From assembly GCA_964583615.1 (NCBI GenBank), contig CAZOWM010000006.1:1-64000 (forward strand): a DNA stretch of 64,000 bases. The letters are read 5' to 3'. The notes below the pieces were generated by a model. The model worked only from the letters and a program-made list of their open reading frames with translations, was not told the origin of the DNA and did no database searches. The stretch is from CAZOWM01 sp964583615. GTDB lineage: Bacteria; Spirochaetota; B62-G9; DRHN01. The translations under genes were made by a program, and so were the position numbers. This document shows positions 53,035 through 62,299 of this stretch, in pieces (positions within the stretch are counted from its first letter, which is position 1; each line of letters begins with the position of its first letter).

Positions 53035-54429
53035 ATGAATATACTTTTATTATCACCAGTGAAGGATCCGTCCATAAAAAAGCCAAAAGGCATAATGATG
53101 CCTCAACTGGCGTTGAATTTGTTGGAGGGGCTCACACCGCCGCACCATAACGTAACATGCATAGAGGAAGAGATCGAAGATATCGACCTCGATGCGGAGT
53201 GCGACCTTGTGGGGATAAGCTGTATGACTTCCAACGCCCCCCGGGCATATTATCTTGCGGGTGAATTTCGAAAGAGGGGGAAGATAGTTATCATGGGCGG
53301 GGTGCATCCTACAATTCTGCCGGATGAGGCGCTTCGGTATGCTGATTCGGTAGTGGTCGGAGAAGCGGAAGGAGTCTGGGAACAGGTGCTTGCAGATCAT
53401 GCTGCCGGGGAGTTAAAGAAAAAGTATCACAAACCCTCTCCTTCACTTGAGAACTACGTGCGAATACAGCACAGAAAAGGTGTGAAAAAGAGGCTCTTTC
53501 ATGTCGTGCCTGTAATGACAACACGGGGATGTCCATTTAATTGTGAGTTCTGTTGTGTACATAACATTTATGGAAACAAGATACGTCACATACCGATCAA
53601 AAATGTCGTTCGCGACATCGTCGACTCAGGCGGTAAAACATTTATGTTTCTCGACGACAACATAATCGGCGATAAAAAATATGCGAGGGAACTGTTCGAG
53701 GCCATAAAGCCGCTCAATATCAGATGGGGGGGGCAGGCATCGATTTCTTTTGTGAAAGAAACCGAATTATTACGTCTGGCAGCTGAGAGCGGCTGTATCG
53801 GGTTGTTTTTTGGGCTGGAAACTGTTTCGAAGTCCCAACTGAAGAAGATGAGAAAATCTTTTAAAGAGATAGAGTTGGTGGAAGAGGCGATTAAGAAAGT
53901 AAAAAGTATTGGAATATACTTTCATGCTTCAATGATTTTTGGATTTGATGACGACACAAAGGACGTATTTCCTGAAACGCTTGACTTTCTCGTAAAAAAT
54001 AGAATTGGTTCTGCATCGATGAATGTGCTGACACCCTATCCAGGGACAAGAATCTATCAGAAGTTCAAAGATGAAGGGCGGATTATTACGCACAACTGGA
54101 GGTATTACGATCACAACACACCGGTGTTTCAACCTCGACATATGTCTCCGCTTGAACTGCAGATTGGAAGGTTATGGGCAGTCAAGGAGTTTACGAAGAT
54201 AACAGAGTCCATGAAAAGGCTTGTGTATAATTTTTCGCATCCACTGATGCATATCGGGATAAATATCGGCTCTCAAAGAAGCGTCAATAATGAGATAAAG
54301 CATTTTCCCCGGGTGGCATCACAGATCCATCAATCTGGGAGGGAAAGTGAGCGGCAGATGAAATATAGAGCACTTTCATCCATCAGATTGAGCGACCTTA
54401 TTCCTAAAAGGATCAGCGATCAGTGGTAA
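53035..54429 (+). CDS. B12-binding radical SAM protein
   Basis: 464 residues. An N-terminal cobalamin-binding-like domain (~1-130) includes DLVGISCMTSNAPRAYYLAGEFR and IVIMGGVHPTILPDEAL. The radical SAM barrel starts with Cys166, Cys170 and Cys173 in GCPFNCEFC. FLDDNIIGD and FGLETVSKSQLKKMRKSF are conserved class-B features, and a ~100-residue C-terminal region follows. Members methylate, cyclise or rearrange unactivated carbons in lipids or natural products. No substrate can be named. The gene downstream may be its partner. Confidence 0.88.
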   Translation: MNILLLSPVKDPSIKKPKGIMMPQLALNLLEGLTPPHHNVTCIEEEIEDIDLDAECDLVGISCMTSNAPRAYYLAGEFRKRGKIVIMGGVHPTILPDEALRYADSVVVGEAEGVWEQVLADHAAGELKKKYHKPSPSLENYVRIQHRKGVKKRLFHVVPVMTTRGCPFNCEFCCVHNIYGNKIRHIPIKNVVRDIVDSGGKTFMFLDDNIIGDKKYARELFEAIKPLNIRWGGQASISFVKETELLRLAAESGCIGLFFGLETVSKSQLKKMRKSFKEIELVEEAIKKVKSIGIYFHASMIFGFDDDTKDVFPETLDFLVKNRIGSASMNVLTPYPGTRIYQKFKDEGRIITHNWRYYDHNTPVFQPRHMSPLELQIGRLWAVKEFTKITESMKRLVYNFSHPLMHIGINIGSQRSVNNEIKHFPRVASQIHQSGRESERQMKYRALSSIRLSDLIPKRISDQW

Positions 54430-54455
54430 TTTCCAAAATGGAGGAATAATAATTT

Positions 54456-54740
54456 ATGATGAAACAATTGTTGCTGATTGTCATCGATAATTTTCTTTTT
54501 TTAACGGATGGGACAGTGGCGGTTCTGAACATGATAAAGGGGTATGGCCTCAGGGTATGGTCGAACAGTGCAATTCGGAGATTTGTGCTGAGATGTATAG
54601 ATTTTGTTGTCGTGCAATTTCGCCGCTTTGGTGTTTATCTCCAAAAAATTGAAGATATATTACATTACAGATTGCTCTATGCCACGGTGACCGCTTCTAT
54701 GAAGGAACGGTATAAAGAACTGAGGGGAAAAAGGTCCTGA
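54456..54740 (+). CDS. Small protein of unknown function next to radical SAM gene
   Basis: 94 residues, unrecognised. It begins 26 bases after the radical SAM stop with GGAGGA before the ATG, so it is probably translated. The N-terminal ~25 residues are hydrophobic (LLLIVIDNFLFL). The rest is basic, with repeated RR and a hydrophobic FVVVQF, and the tail is Lys/Arg-rich. It could be a membrane-associated peptide or an accessory subunit. Confidence 0.6.
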   Translation: MMKQLLLIVIDNFLFLTDGTVAVLNMIKGYGLRVWSNSAIRRFVLRCIDFVVVQFRRFGVYLQKIEDILHYRLLYATVTASMKERYKELRGKRS

Positions 54741-54967
54741 TGTTGAGGATCATCAAAAGCCCTCTTGCCCCGAATACTGGCGGTTTTCCAGCCTGTTTTA
54801 CTTCTTTTTTACTTCGAATATTCCCACGGACCCGTGTGCGTACTCCTGTCCCCTCTGCATTCGGGTCACCGGAAACACTGAGCGGTCGAAGTATTGAAGG
54901 AGCCTGATTTACACACGTGCATAAGAGCTCGCTTGCGCTATCACACGTTCGATTTCCTGTCTGCTCA

Positions 54968-55845
54968 TCAGCCGGAGAAATTTGTCCACAGATGGGATTT
55001 TTTGATTTCAGGAAATCTTTGCAAAATACGGTCTCTGACTGTTTTTTCGATGCAGGGGACCCGTTTTTCACAGCGTATGGTGTCCACATACTGTTTCACG
55101 GTCTCGGCGGGAGTTTTCCGGCCCTGTGTTTCGCGTTTTTCGTGGCTCGACATCGCACTCTCATAGGATGCCTGGATGTCCACTTCGAGCGCATCGCTGG
55201 TTCCCCCTGTGGAGTAGAGCGGGATTTCAAAATGCTGGGCGAGCTGACTCACTGCAGCGTTGATCATTGCGCGCTCGATTGCTCCGCCCACGTGATTCAT
55301 GGTGTGAAGGTTCGTGATAGAGCCGACGCTTCCACAGATTCCGGGTGCGCCTTTTTTCACGCACTGCACCATCGCGATACCGCCAAGGGTTTCTGCGATA
55401 TGGGTGAGCACGTTTCCCGCAAGGGTTATTGGGGATGTGGTCCCGCAAATGGGCTCAGTGGGTACCACCACAGGAATGCATTTTCGGGCGAGGTAACAGG
55501 CCATCTCTCCATATTGATCATCGATTTTGAAGGGGCTGATGATCAAGGTGATGAATGAAACGAATGGACGAGAACGAAGCGCTTGTGGGCTTCCTGCAAC
55601 CATTTCCGCCAGCTCTACCGCTTTCTTACATCCGTTCATGGAATACACTCCGCCCATCACGTGCTTGACGGTATTGTCAATGGAGTGAAAAAACCTGTTC
55701 GTGTCGATCTCGTCCTGGTTTTTTACGTCATTGGGAAAGACGTTGATGGTGAACACGTGGATATTTTCCAGCGCATCGGCCATTCTCGCGTTCAGTATCA
55801 CGTCATTCACAGTGGACGGCCGCCAAAATCATGTGCGTGTTTCAC
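54968..55845 (-). pseudogene. Broken MttB-family methyltransferase
   Basis: A GTG at 55845 with AAGGAG upstream reads KHAHDFGGRPL, then a frame change leads to NDVILNARMADALENI. The frame then continues through PICGTTSPITLAGNVLTHIA, the family barrel motif, to LEVDIQASYESAM. After that it jumps to a C-terminal tail (ETVKQYVDTIR...). The N-terminal ~100 residues and a large block before the tail are missing compared with the intact 486-residue relative at 57003-58463. It is therefore inactivated by deletions. Confidence 0.85.
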
Positions 55846-55877
55846 ATTGTACTCCTTTCTTTGCGATATACACCCTT

Positions 55878-56622
55878 TCACAAAAAGTTCCACTGGCCGA
55901 CCGTGTCTATCGCTTTCCCGGTTCCGAACCGTCCGCTGAAAAGACGAAAGTAGTGAAGCTCTTCCTTGCTCCGTATGAGCGGGTAGTTCTCGCGGGCGTA
56001 GCGGGAAATCAAATAATTGCTCACGGAGCTGAGTACGAGTGAAGGATCAAAGGATTCGAGATAGTAGATGACCTGTTCCAGGCAATCAACCATCTCGTTG
56101 ATACCGACGATGAGCTCTTCGTGATCTGTTCCAAGATGGGAGGCCATAATCCGGGCGTTGTGGATGTCCGGGCTTTCCTTTACGCCGATGGAAAATGTCT
56201 TGAGAGGGGCGTGTTTCCCTGCAGTTTCGTTGAGGTATTGTGCTGCAACGGAAGTTACCACACTGCTGTCCATACCAGCGCTCAGCAGAGCTGCAGTGGA
56301 AGAAGAGAAATCAATTCTACTGCGTATGCTTTTTTTTAAGATTTCCCTGATTTGTTTGCCCATCCTCTCGTGCCCGGCCTTCAGCAGGCGTGGAGGGGAG
56401 TTCGTTGTACCGTGACAGCGAACCTTCGCGGTCCATACTGTGCACAGAGCTGTTCTCGTCCGCTGCACGGGTATCCGCACGCAGGTAGTTTTGGGCCATT
56501 ATCGAACCGTGGTGATCTTCCCATATTCCGGACAGCCATGGTCCCCTGTGCCGTATCTTTTCAAACATGTACGAAATCTTTTTCATGTCAGTATTTCCGA
56601 ATCCGGTGACAAATCCGCTCAC
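55878..56622 (-). pseudogene. Broken asparagine synthetase (glutamine-hydrolysing)
   Basis: A GTG at 56622 after GAGGAGG reads SGFVTGFGNTDMKKI and IRHRGP, the AsnB N-terminus. The nucleophilic Cys after the start is Ser here. After about 70 codons another frame carries the synthetase domain with ALLSAGMDSSVVTSVA (usually SGGxDSS) and YYLESFDPSLVLSSV. It then jumps to SKEELHYFRLFSGRFG and the C-terminal KAIDTVGQW. The ADELFGGY region is deleted. Glutaminase body, ATP loop and middle are damaged, so it cannot work. Confidence 0.82.
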
Positions 56623-57002
56623 AATAGTCCTCCTCAACTGTATTTGAAGCAGTGCATGATGATGACCTCCGTTTTGCTGCTCATTGGCATCCCACAAATA
56701 CGCAATGGATATGCGGCCGACCCGCTGCAGATGTGACATATTGTGTAGAGCTTTGTCAGCGAATGTGTGTTACAGAAATACTGCGGGGTCGTTGCAAACG
56801 GCGAAAAAGTAGTTGCCGGTGAATGAATCTTCAGGCTCCATTTTCGGGAGAGCAACCTCTATGGGATGAAGAGGTATTTTTCTTACAGAAGTGTGTGAAA
56901 ACCCACCTGAAGTCCGAAAAAGAAGCAACATGTACAATAATATATACATACAAGCGGAAAATGTAAAATGGAGGGCGTGAAAATTTCATAAAAAGGGGTG
57001 AA
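56623..57002. other. Intergenic region without recognisable gene
   Basis: 380 bp between the broken asnB and the intact MttB-family gene. It holds the ribosome site of asnB at its left edge. No convincing terminator, repeat or coding sequence was seen. Confidence 0.5.
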
Positions 57003-58463
57003 TTATCCGGATTTACGGTCCGGCAAAGAGATATCATTGCCTTTGTCAAGAGAGGAGAGGTAGTTGTTTACACCTCTGAGCGTGAATTCGCCGATATCTT
57101 TCGGTTTGTGCGTGGAGAGTATTTCCTGGACTTCTTCCGTAAGCTTCTCATAGAGCTCCTCGTCATAATCGCTTGCCTCTATGAGCTTTCGCTGTATGAA
57201 TCGTGAGGGAAGCCACAGTGTTTTTCTGAAGTTGGCAGCAGTGTGAGGATGATCAAGAAAGGAACTGTAGCCGTAATTCCCCCGAGCCACATCGAATAGA
57301 GCCTGTGAGGAGTGGTCCTCCTCTGAGAAGTCGATCACAGTGGTCAGGTGCCGTGCACGTCTGATGATCTCGTTGAGGAGTACGGTCATGCGAACGTCGT
57401 AGAGAAACCCGTATGAGAGAAAACCGACGTCGTGTACGAGAGTGGGTCCCGACATCACCGCCAGGAGTATGCCTTCGTAGGCTTCGAATCCGGCCTGTGC
57501 GTCTATCCTGCTCGAATCACTGCATCCGCCCGTTCCCCAGGTGGGAAGGTGGTAATAGCGGCCCATGTCAGCATACATGGCAACCGTTTTGAACCATTCC
57601 GGTGCGCCGTAGAGTACCTTCCCGTACTGCATGTCAGCAGAAGAACTGTTCGAACCGTGTATGAATCGGCAGTTCTCGTTTTTCAAACTCGCAAGCACAA
57701 CCCCGAATAAGGATTCTGCATTGCCCTGCGCAACTGCACCTGCGAGCGTCACCGGAGCTGTTACACCGATGTTGGCGCCTGCAGCGAACAGAAACGGGAT
57801 TTCGTGTTCTGCACAGTACAGAAGCCGCTCGCTGCATGAGCGGTCCACTATCAGCGGAGAGTTCGGGTTTAAATAGGCGATGAAAAACGGCTTTTCCCGC
57901 AGCTGATTTTCGTTTCCAGCGACGATCGAGGCGATTCGGTGTATGTGTATGATGTCTTCGAGGCTGGTTGCGGTGGCGACGATTGGTTTTGTGGTGTTTT
58001 TCAGCATTTCTGAAAAGATTGTGGGGTAGATCGTATGCGTGTTGAGATCGTGTGGCAAAGCCATCGACATGACAAAGTCGAGGTTTACCAGGGAATCTAC
58101 GATTCTCACATTTTCGCGAACGTCATCGATTGTGGAAAACCTCCTCTGCCGTGTTGTGCGGTCTATATTGTACAGGGCGTCCGATCCAGGACCGAAGTAG
58201 GTCCTGCCGGGTCTGAGCAGCATTGCTCGCTTCCCCTCGCGGTTGTACATCTGTATTCGCTTTTGAACTTTCTCCAGTGATTCATTCACGAGTTTCCCTG
58301 GAATGAGCACCCTGTTTTCACTGTCTCGCACCGCTCCGGCTGAAAGCAGGAGGTCAAGCGCTTCGTCGTGATCCACCCGAAAACCCACCTGTTCGAGTAT
58401 TCTGACTGATGCTTCGTGGATCCTTTGCGCTTTGTTTTTCGTGAGAAACATCGATTTGGCCAT
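57003..58463 (-). CDS. MttB-family (trimethylamine methyltransferase-like) protein, non-pyrrolysine
   Basis: 486 residues, full family length with no in-frame TAG. It therefore belongs to the pyrrolysine-free branch that includes glycine-betaine methyltransferase MtgB. The barrel motif GANIGVTAPVTLAGAVAQGNAES (~residue 230), WGTGGCSDSSRIDAQAGFEA and SGPTLVHDVGFLSYG are conserved. It would move a methyl group from a quaternary amine to a corrinoid protein. None is encoded in the window. A quaternary-amine importer lies 1-4.5 kb away. The ATG follows GGTAGG; an alternative start is four codons in. Confidence 0.88.
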   Translation of the reverse strand: MAKSMFLTKNKAQRIHEASVRILEQVGFRVDHDEALDLLLSAGAVRDSENRVLIPGKLVNESLEKVQKRIQMYNREGKRAMLLRPGRTYFGPGSDALYNIDRTTRQRRFSTIDDVRENVRIVDSLVNLDFVMSMALPHDLNTHTIYPTIFSEMLKNTTKPIVATATSLEDIIHIHRIASIVAGNENQLREKPFFIAYLNPNSPLIVDRSCSERLLYCAEHEIPFLFAAGANIGVTAPVTLAGAVAQGNAESLFGVVLASLKNENCRFIHGSNSSSADMQYGKVLYGAPEWFKTVAMYADMGRYYHLPTWGTGGCSDSSRIDAQAGFEAYEGILLAVMSGPTLVHDVGFLSYGFLYDVRMTVLLNEIIRRARHLTTVIDFSEEDHSSQALFDVARGNYGYSSFLDHPHTAANFRKTLWLPSRFIQRKLIEASDYDEELYEKLTEEVQEILSTHKPKDIGEFTLRGVNNYLSSLDKGNDISLPDRKSG

Positions 58464-58488
58464 ATCTTTTCCTACCTCTCATACTCAT

Positions 58489-58502
58489 ATCTACACCTAG
58501 AT
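58489..58502. promoter_or_regulatory. Inverted repeat in possible MttB promoter
   Basis: ATCTA-CACC-TAGAT lies between a minus-strand TTTACA (58507-58502) and TATGAG (58483-58478), spacer 18. The operator-like position suits a repressor, and the broken LacI-type gene next door might once have bound it. The resulting 5' end would be only a few bases before the ATG, which weakens the promoter call. Confidence 0.35.
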
Positions 58503-58555
58503 GTAAACGAATTCAATAAAAAAATGAGAATATTACTTGACAGGAGAACGAGTTT

Positions 58556-58794
58556 ATGAAATACAATATCTCCACTCTATACGACATCGCGGTGCTCGCT
58601 GGAGTAAGCATCTCCACAGTTTCGCGTGTTTTGAATTCACCGAAACAGATGGAAGAAAAAACCCGGAATCAGGTTCTCAAAGCAATAAGGGAGCTCGGCT
58701 TCGTTCCAAAAGCGGATTCGGGCTTACCATACTGGAAGCGATGAGGTGCGGAGTCCCGACGTTCGTGACGAAGTTCGGTGGGCCCGGGAAATGA
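58556..58794 (+). pseudogene. Fusion scar: LacI-type regulator N-terminus joined to glycosyltransferase fragment
   Basis: From the ATG the frame gives a LacI helix-turn-helix (TLYDIAVLAGVSISTVSRVL) and hinge start (ELGFVPKAD). The DNA then continues in another frame with FGLTILEAMRCGVPTF and FGGP. That second motif is the donor-nucleotide site of GT-B glycosyltransferases, closest in wording to sucrose synthase. Both genes have lost the rest. The junction is near 58718. This scar must come from a large deletion joining two genes. Confidence 0.75.
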
Positions 58795-58866
58795 CGAAAG
58801 GAGGCTTGCATAAATAATAAAAATACGATATTCTAGTAGAGATACAATTTCAAAAAGGAGACAAGA

Positions 58867-59052
58867 ATGAAAGTGAGCATTGACTCTGACCTGTGCACCG
58901 GGTGCGGTGCATGTGTGGACGATGTGCCCGATGTATTTGCGATGGGCGACGACATTGCGGAAGTGATCAAACCTGATGTACCAGCAGACCTCGAAGATGC
59001 GGTGAAGGAGGCTGCAGAAAACTGTCCTGTCGAAGCGATTACGGTGACATGA
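58867..59052 (+). CDS. Single [4Fe-4S] ferredoxin
   Basis: 61 residues. Cys10, Cys13 and Cys16 in CTGCGAC plus Cys53 before Pro (NCPVEAI) ligate one [4Fe-4S] cluster. It is acidic, typical of anaerobic low-potential carriers. AAGGAG precedes the ATG. It might serve the aldehyde oxidoreductase (now broken) or reductive activation of corrinoid proteins. Confidence 0.93.
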   Translation: MKVSIDSDLCTGCGACVDDVPDVFAMGDDIAEVIKPDVPADLEDAVKEAAENCPVEAITVT

Positions 59053-59360
59053 GAAAAAAAGGCGATTCACCTGCATAAGGTGTTTCCTTCACTGCTTTTT
59101 TCTTAAATTTTCACGCTTGCTTAGGCGTGATCGGTGTTTCCCCGAGAAAGTTCTTGACGATTTTACGTGACCGGGGGCATGGTGTTTATAAGGGGAAAAT
59201 TCCCTTTTTATAGCACTTCTTAGATGCTCAAATAATCTGTAACTGGTCAGCGGTTTTATCGTAGGAAATAATCATTGAGTAAGGTGCTGTTTTGGATAGG
59301 AGGTGGGTCTTCTCACGTCCAGAACGGTATTTTATACATTTTTAAGTCAAGGAGGGTATT
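59053..59360. other. Gap between ferredoxin and importer
   Basis: No gene. A short AAGGG/CCCTT hairpin with T tract at 59190-59209 may terminate ferredoxin transcription. The right edge carries AAGGAGGG, the ribosome site of the next gene. Confidence 0.4.
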
Positions 59361-60353
59361 ATGTGGAAAAAAATCTTTATGGCGGCCGCATTGATAACTG
59401 TTGCGGCATTATTCTTTGCAAGCGCGCCGAAAGAAAAATCTGAGAAACAGGCGCCTGCTCCACAAGAAGCAGTGGAAGAAGCAGAACCAGGAACCGGCAT
59501 TCCATACAAAAAGCCTATCGATATCGGGACGAAAAATTTCACCGAGCAGTTTGTCGTAGGAAACCTGATGTATCTGTTGCTCGAGGATCGAGGGTTTGAC
59601 GTTGAGCTGAAAACCGGTATGTCCAGCACGGTTCTTAGAGAGGCAATGGAAAACGGCGATATCGACCTGTGCATGGACTACACGGGAACACTCTGGCTGA
59701 CCTACGAAGGCAACGCGTTCAAGGGTGAATCACCGCAAGAGATGTACCGAAAGACCAAAGAGAGTGAAGCCGCGGAAGGACGCGTGTGGATGGATCCGAT
59801 ATGGTGCAACAACACATATGCAATTGCAGTTACAAAAGAATTCTCTGAAGAAAATGGTATTACTACACTCTCAGATTACGCTGCGTATGTAAAGGAAAAC
59901 GATGGTGAGGTCCACTTTGCCAGTGATTTCGAGTTCTACTCCCGCCCTGACGGGATAATGGGATTGCAGCTTCACTACGATTTTGCATTCAAACCCGATT
60001 ATATCACCACTGTTCTCCCCGGTCTGACGTTCGAATATCTTGCAAAGGGAAGAAGCACTGCGGCGATGGTATTCGGAACCGATCCGGCGGTTGTGAAATT
60101 CAACTGGGTCGTGCTGCAGGACGACAAGAACTTCTGGCCTCCCTATGACCTTTGTCCTTACACCAGAAAAGAGGTCCTTGACGCAAATCCAGGACTCGAT
60201 GACGCACTGGGTGATCTGATTGCCGCCTTTCCGAGCGTTCCGAAAGGGGCACGGCAGGAGATGACCAACCTGAACGCCCAAGTTGACATCGATATGATGG
60301 AGCCTGAAGACGCGGCCATGGAGTGGCTCGAGGAAAAGGGGTTGATCGACTGA
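59361..60353 (+). CDS. Osmoprotectant/quaternary-amine-binding protein (OpuCC-like)
   Basis: 330 residues. A signal peptide (FMAAALITVAALFFASA) and a Lys/Glu/Pro linker precede an OpuAC-type substrate domain beginning IDIGTKNFTEQFVVGNLMYLLLE. ENGDIDLCMDYTGTLW is the conserved Tyr-Thr-Gly segment of choline/betaine/carnitine binders. It begins the four-gene importer that runs to 63037. Confidence 0.9.
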   Translation: MWKKIFMAAALITVAALFFASAPKEKSEKQAPAPQEAVEEAEPGTGIPYKKPIDIGTKNFTEQFVVGNLMYLLLEDRGFDVELKTGMSSTVLREAMENGDIDLCMDYTGTLWLTYEGNAFKGESPQEMYRKTKESEAAEGRVWMDPIWCNNTYAIAVTKEFSEENGITTLSDYAAYVKENDGEVHFASDFEFYSRPDGIMGLQLHYDFAFKPDYITTVLPGLTFEYLAKGRSTAAMVFGTDPAVVKFNWVVLQDDKNFWPPYDLCPYTRKEVLDANPGLDDALGDLIAAFPSVPKGARQEMTNLNAQVDIDMMEPEDAAMEWLEEKGLID

Positions 60354-60384
60354 TTTTTTCTACCTGAAGAGAAATAATTTTTAC

Positions 60385-60415
60385 ACAGGACCAGCTTTCA
60401 GAGTGCTGGTCCTGT
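60385..60415 (+). other. Intercistronic stem-loop
   Basis: An 11-bp perfect stem (ACAGGACCAGC / GCTGGTCCTGT) with a nine-base loop, placed 32 bases after the binding-protein stop and with no T run. It probably stabilises the binding-protein message relative to the permease genes. Confidence 0.75.
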
Positions 60416-60497
60416 TGGACTAATGCTGTATATGGTGGTGGCTTATGCGCATAAAAGAGCAAAGGGATGTGAAATGACAAAAAAAGAGGCATAAAAA

Positions 60498-61181
60498 ATG
60501 TGGGTTCAAGCATATGAATATCTGCTAAACCATCCTGATAAAATACTGGAGTGGACTCTTCAGCACCTGTACATCATCCTTGTGGCAAATGCCTGCGCTG
60601 TGGTAATCGGCATTCTGGTCGGGATCTACATCAGCGGAAAGGGAAGAGAGCAACTTGCGGACACAGTCATCTATCTGGCAAGCATCATGATGACCATTCC
60701 TTCACTCGCACTCTACGGGATTCTCATGGGTATCCTTGGGGCGCTGACGCTGCCCTCGATCGGTTTTCTCCCGGTGGTGATCGCGCTTACTCTCTACGGC
60801 CTGCTTCCAATTGTTCGGAACACTTACACCGCTATTCGGGAGGTCGATCCAGCCATTATAGAAGCGGGGCGCGGTATGGGTATGAGTGAATCGCAGATAC
60901 TTTTCAAGCTCAAGCTTCCCCTCGCGGTACCGGTGATCATGGCAGGGCTCCGCCAGGCGATTGTCATGAATATCGGTATTGCGGCGATCGGCTCCTATAT
61001 AGGTGCTGGAGGGCTGGGACAGCCCATATTCCGCGGTATTGCAAACTATCGTGTGGATCTCATTCTCGTCGGTGCGGTGTTTGTATCCCTGCTTGCCATC
61101 ATCGTTGATATCGTCATGGCGAGGGTGGAGCGGCTGACCACACCGAAAGGTCTCAAAGTGAGGGGAAAGACAAGTGATTAA
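60498..61181 (+). CDS. OpuC-type ABC permease (1)
   Basis: 227 residues, six membrane segments. The EAA motif reads EAGRGMGMSESQILFKLKLPLAVPVIMAG. It overlaps the ATPase start by eight bases. With the 62300 permease it forms the membrane part of a quaternary-amine importer of OpuC/OsmU design, where two distinct permeases flank the ATPase gene. Confidence 0.9.
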   Translation: MWVQAYEYLLNHPDKILEWTLQHLYIILVANACAVVIGILVGIYISGKGREQLADTVIYLASIMMTIPSLALYGILMGILGALTLPSIGFLPVVIALTLYGLLPIVRNTYTAIREVDPAIIEAGRGMGMSESQILFKLKLPLAVPVIMAGLRQAIVMNIGIAAIGSYIGAGGLGQPIFRGIANYRVDLILVGAVFVSLLAIIVDIVMARVERLTTPKGLKVRGKTSD

Positions 61182-62295
61182 ATTGGAAAATGTCACAAAG
61201 GTATATCAGGATGGAACGAAGGCAGTAAAAGAGCTTTCGCTTGAAATAGAAAAGGGGGAGTTCTGCATATTTCTCGGGCCTTCGGGTTGCGGAAAAACAA
61301 CGAGTATGAAAATGATCAACCGCCTCATTCCCCTGACCTCAGGAAAGATCTTCGTAGACGGAGTGGACGTCATGAAGCTCGACCCCAATGAGCTTCGGAG
61401 GGGTATAGGGTACGCAATCCAGAACATCGGTCTTTTCCCCCATCTCACGGTTATGGAAAACATCGCCACAGTTCCCATGCTCCAGAAGTGGCCGAAGAAA
61501 AAGTGGCGTACACGCGCCGCGGAACTGCTTGAGCTGGTAGGAATGGACTCCGGGACGTTTCTCGACCGGTATCCGAGCGAACTTTCCGGGGGGCAGCAGC
61601 AGCGGGTGGGTGTCGCGCGATGCCTGGGGGCGGATCCTCCCATACTTCTCATGGACGAACCGTTTGGTGCGATTGATCCGATTACCCGTGCGAAGCTTCA
61701 GGATGAGTTCTTGAAGATCCAGTCGACGATCAAGAAGACCATCGCCTTTGTTACTCACGACATCAACGAGGCGATCAAGATGGGAGACAGGATCGCACTG
61801 CTTCGCCTGGGTGAGCTCATACAGTACAGCGATCCCGCCACCCTACTCAACGAACCGAAGAATGAATTCGTGAGGAATTTCGTCGGCGCAGACAGGGTCC
61901 TCAAGGGGATGCGTCTTTACAGGGCACGTGATGTCATGCAGGAGCCGCCGCTCATGTTCACAGAGGATGAAAAGCCTTCAACGGTCGGGGAGCAGATGAG
62001 GCAGAACATGCTGAATTGGGCCATGCTTGTAGACAAAAAAAAGCGCTTTCTGGGCTGGATTACCTATGATGACCTCGAAAAGAGCACATCGCTTCGCGAG
62101 ATAATGGTCGAGCCGGCTGTGACCACGTCGCCGGAAACACCGCTGAACGAAGCGATCTCATTGATGCTCAACAGTGCAATCGGAAATCTTTCGGTGGTCG
62201 ACAACGAAGGGCACCTGCTGGGGGTTTTGACCTTCGAGATAATCAGAACCATCCTCTCGCAGGAGAGCGAAGACAAGAAATCGGACGGGGGGTGA
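61174..62295 (+). CDS. OpuC-type ABC ATPase with CBS domains
   Basis: 373 residues. ATPase domain: Walker A GPSGCGKTT, signature LSGGQQQRVGVARCL, Walker B LLMDEPFGAID and VTHDINEA. From about residue 250 two CBS modules follow (MQEPPLMFTEDE, IMVEPAVTTSPETPL and NLSVVDNEGHLLGVLT), which in OpuA/OpuC sense ionic strength. GTG start, overlapping the permease gene. Confidence 0.93.
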   Translation: MIKLENVTKVYQDGTKAVKELSLEIEKGEFCIFLGPSGCGKTTSMKMINRLIPLTSGKIFVDGVDVMKLDPNELRRGIGYAIQNIGLFPHLTVMENIATVPMLQKWPKKKWRTRAAELLELVGMDSGTFLDRYPSELSGGQQQRVGVARCLGADPPILLMDEPFGAIDPITRAKLQDEFLKIQSTIKKTIAFVTHDINEAIKMGDRIALLRLGELIQYSDPATLLNEPKNEFVRNFVGADRVLKGMRLYRARDVMQEPPLMFTEDEKPSTVGEQMRQNMLNWAMLVDKKKRFLGWITYDDLEKSTSLREIMVEPAVTTSPETPLNEAISLMLNSAIGNLSVVDNEGHLLGVLTFEIIRTILSQESEDKKSDGG

Positions 62296-62299
62296 AAAA

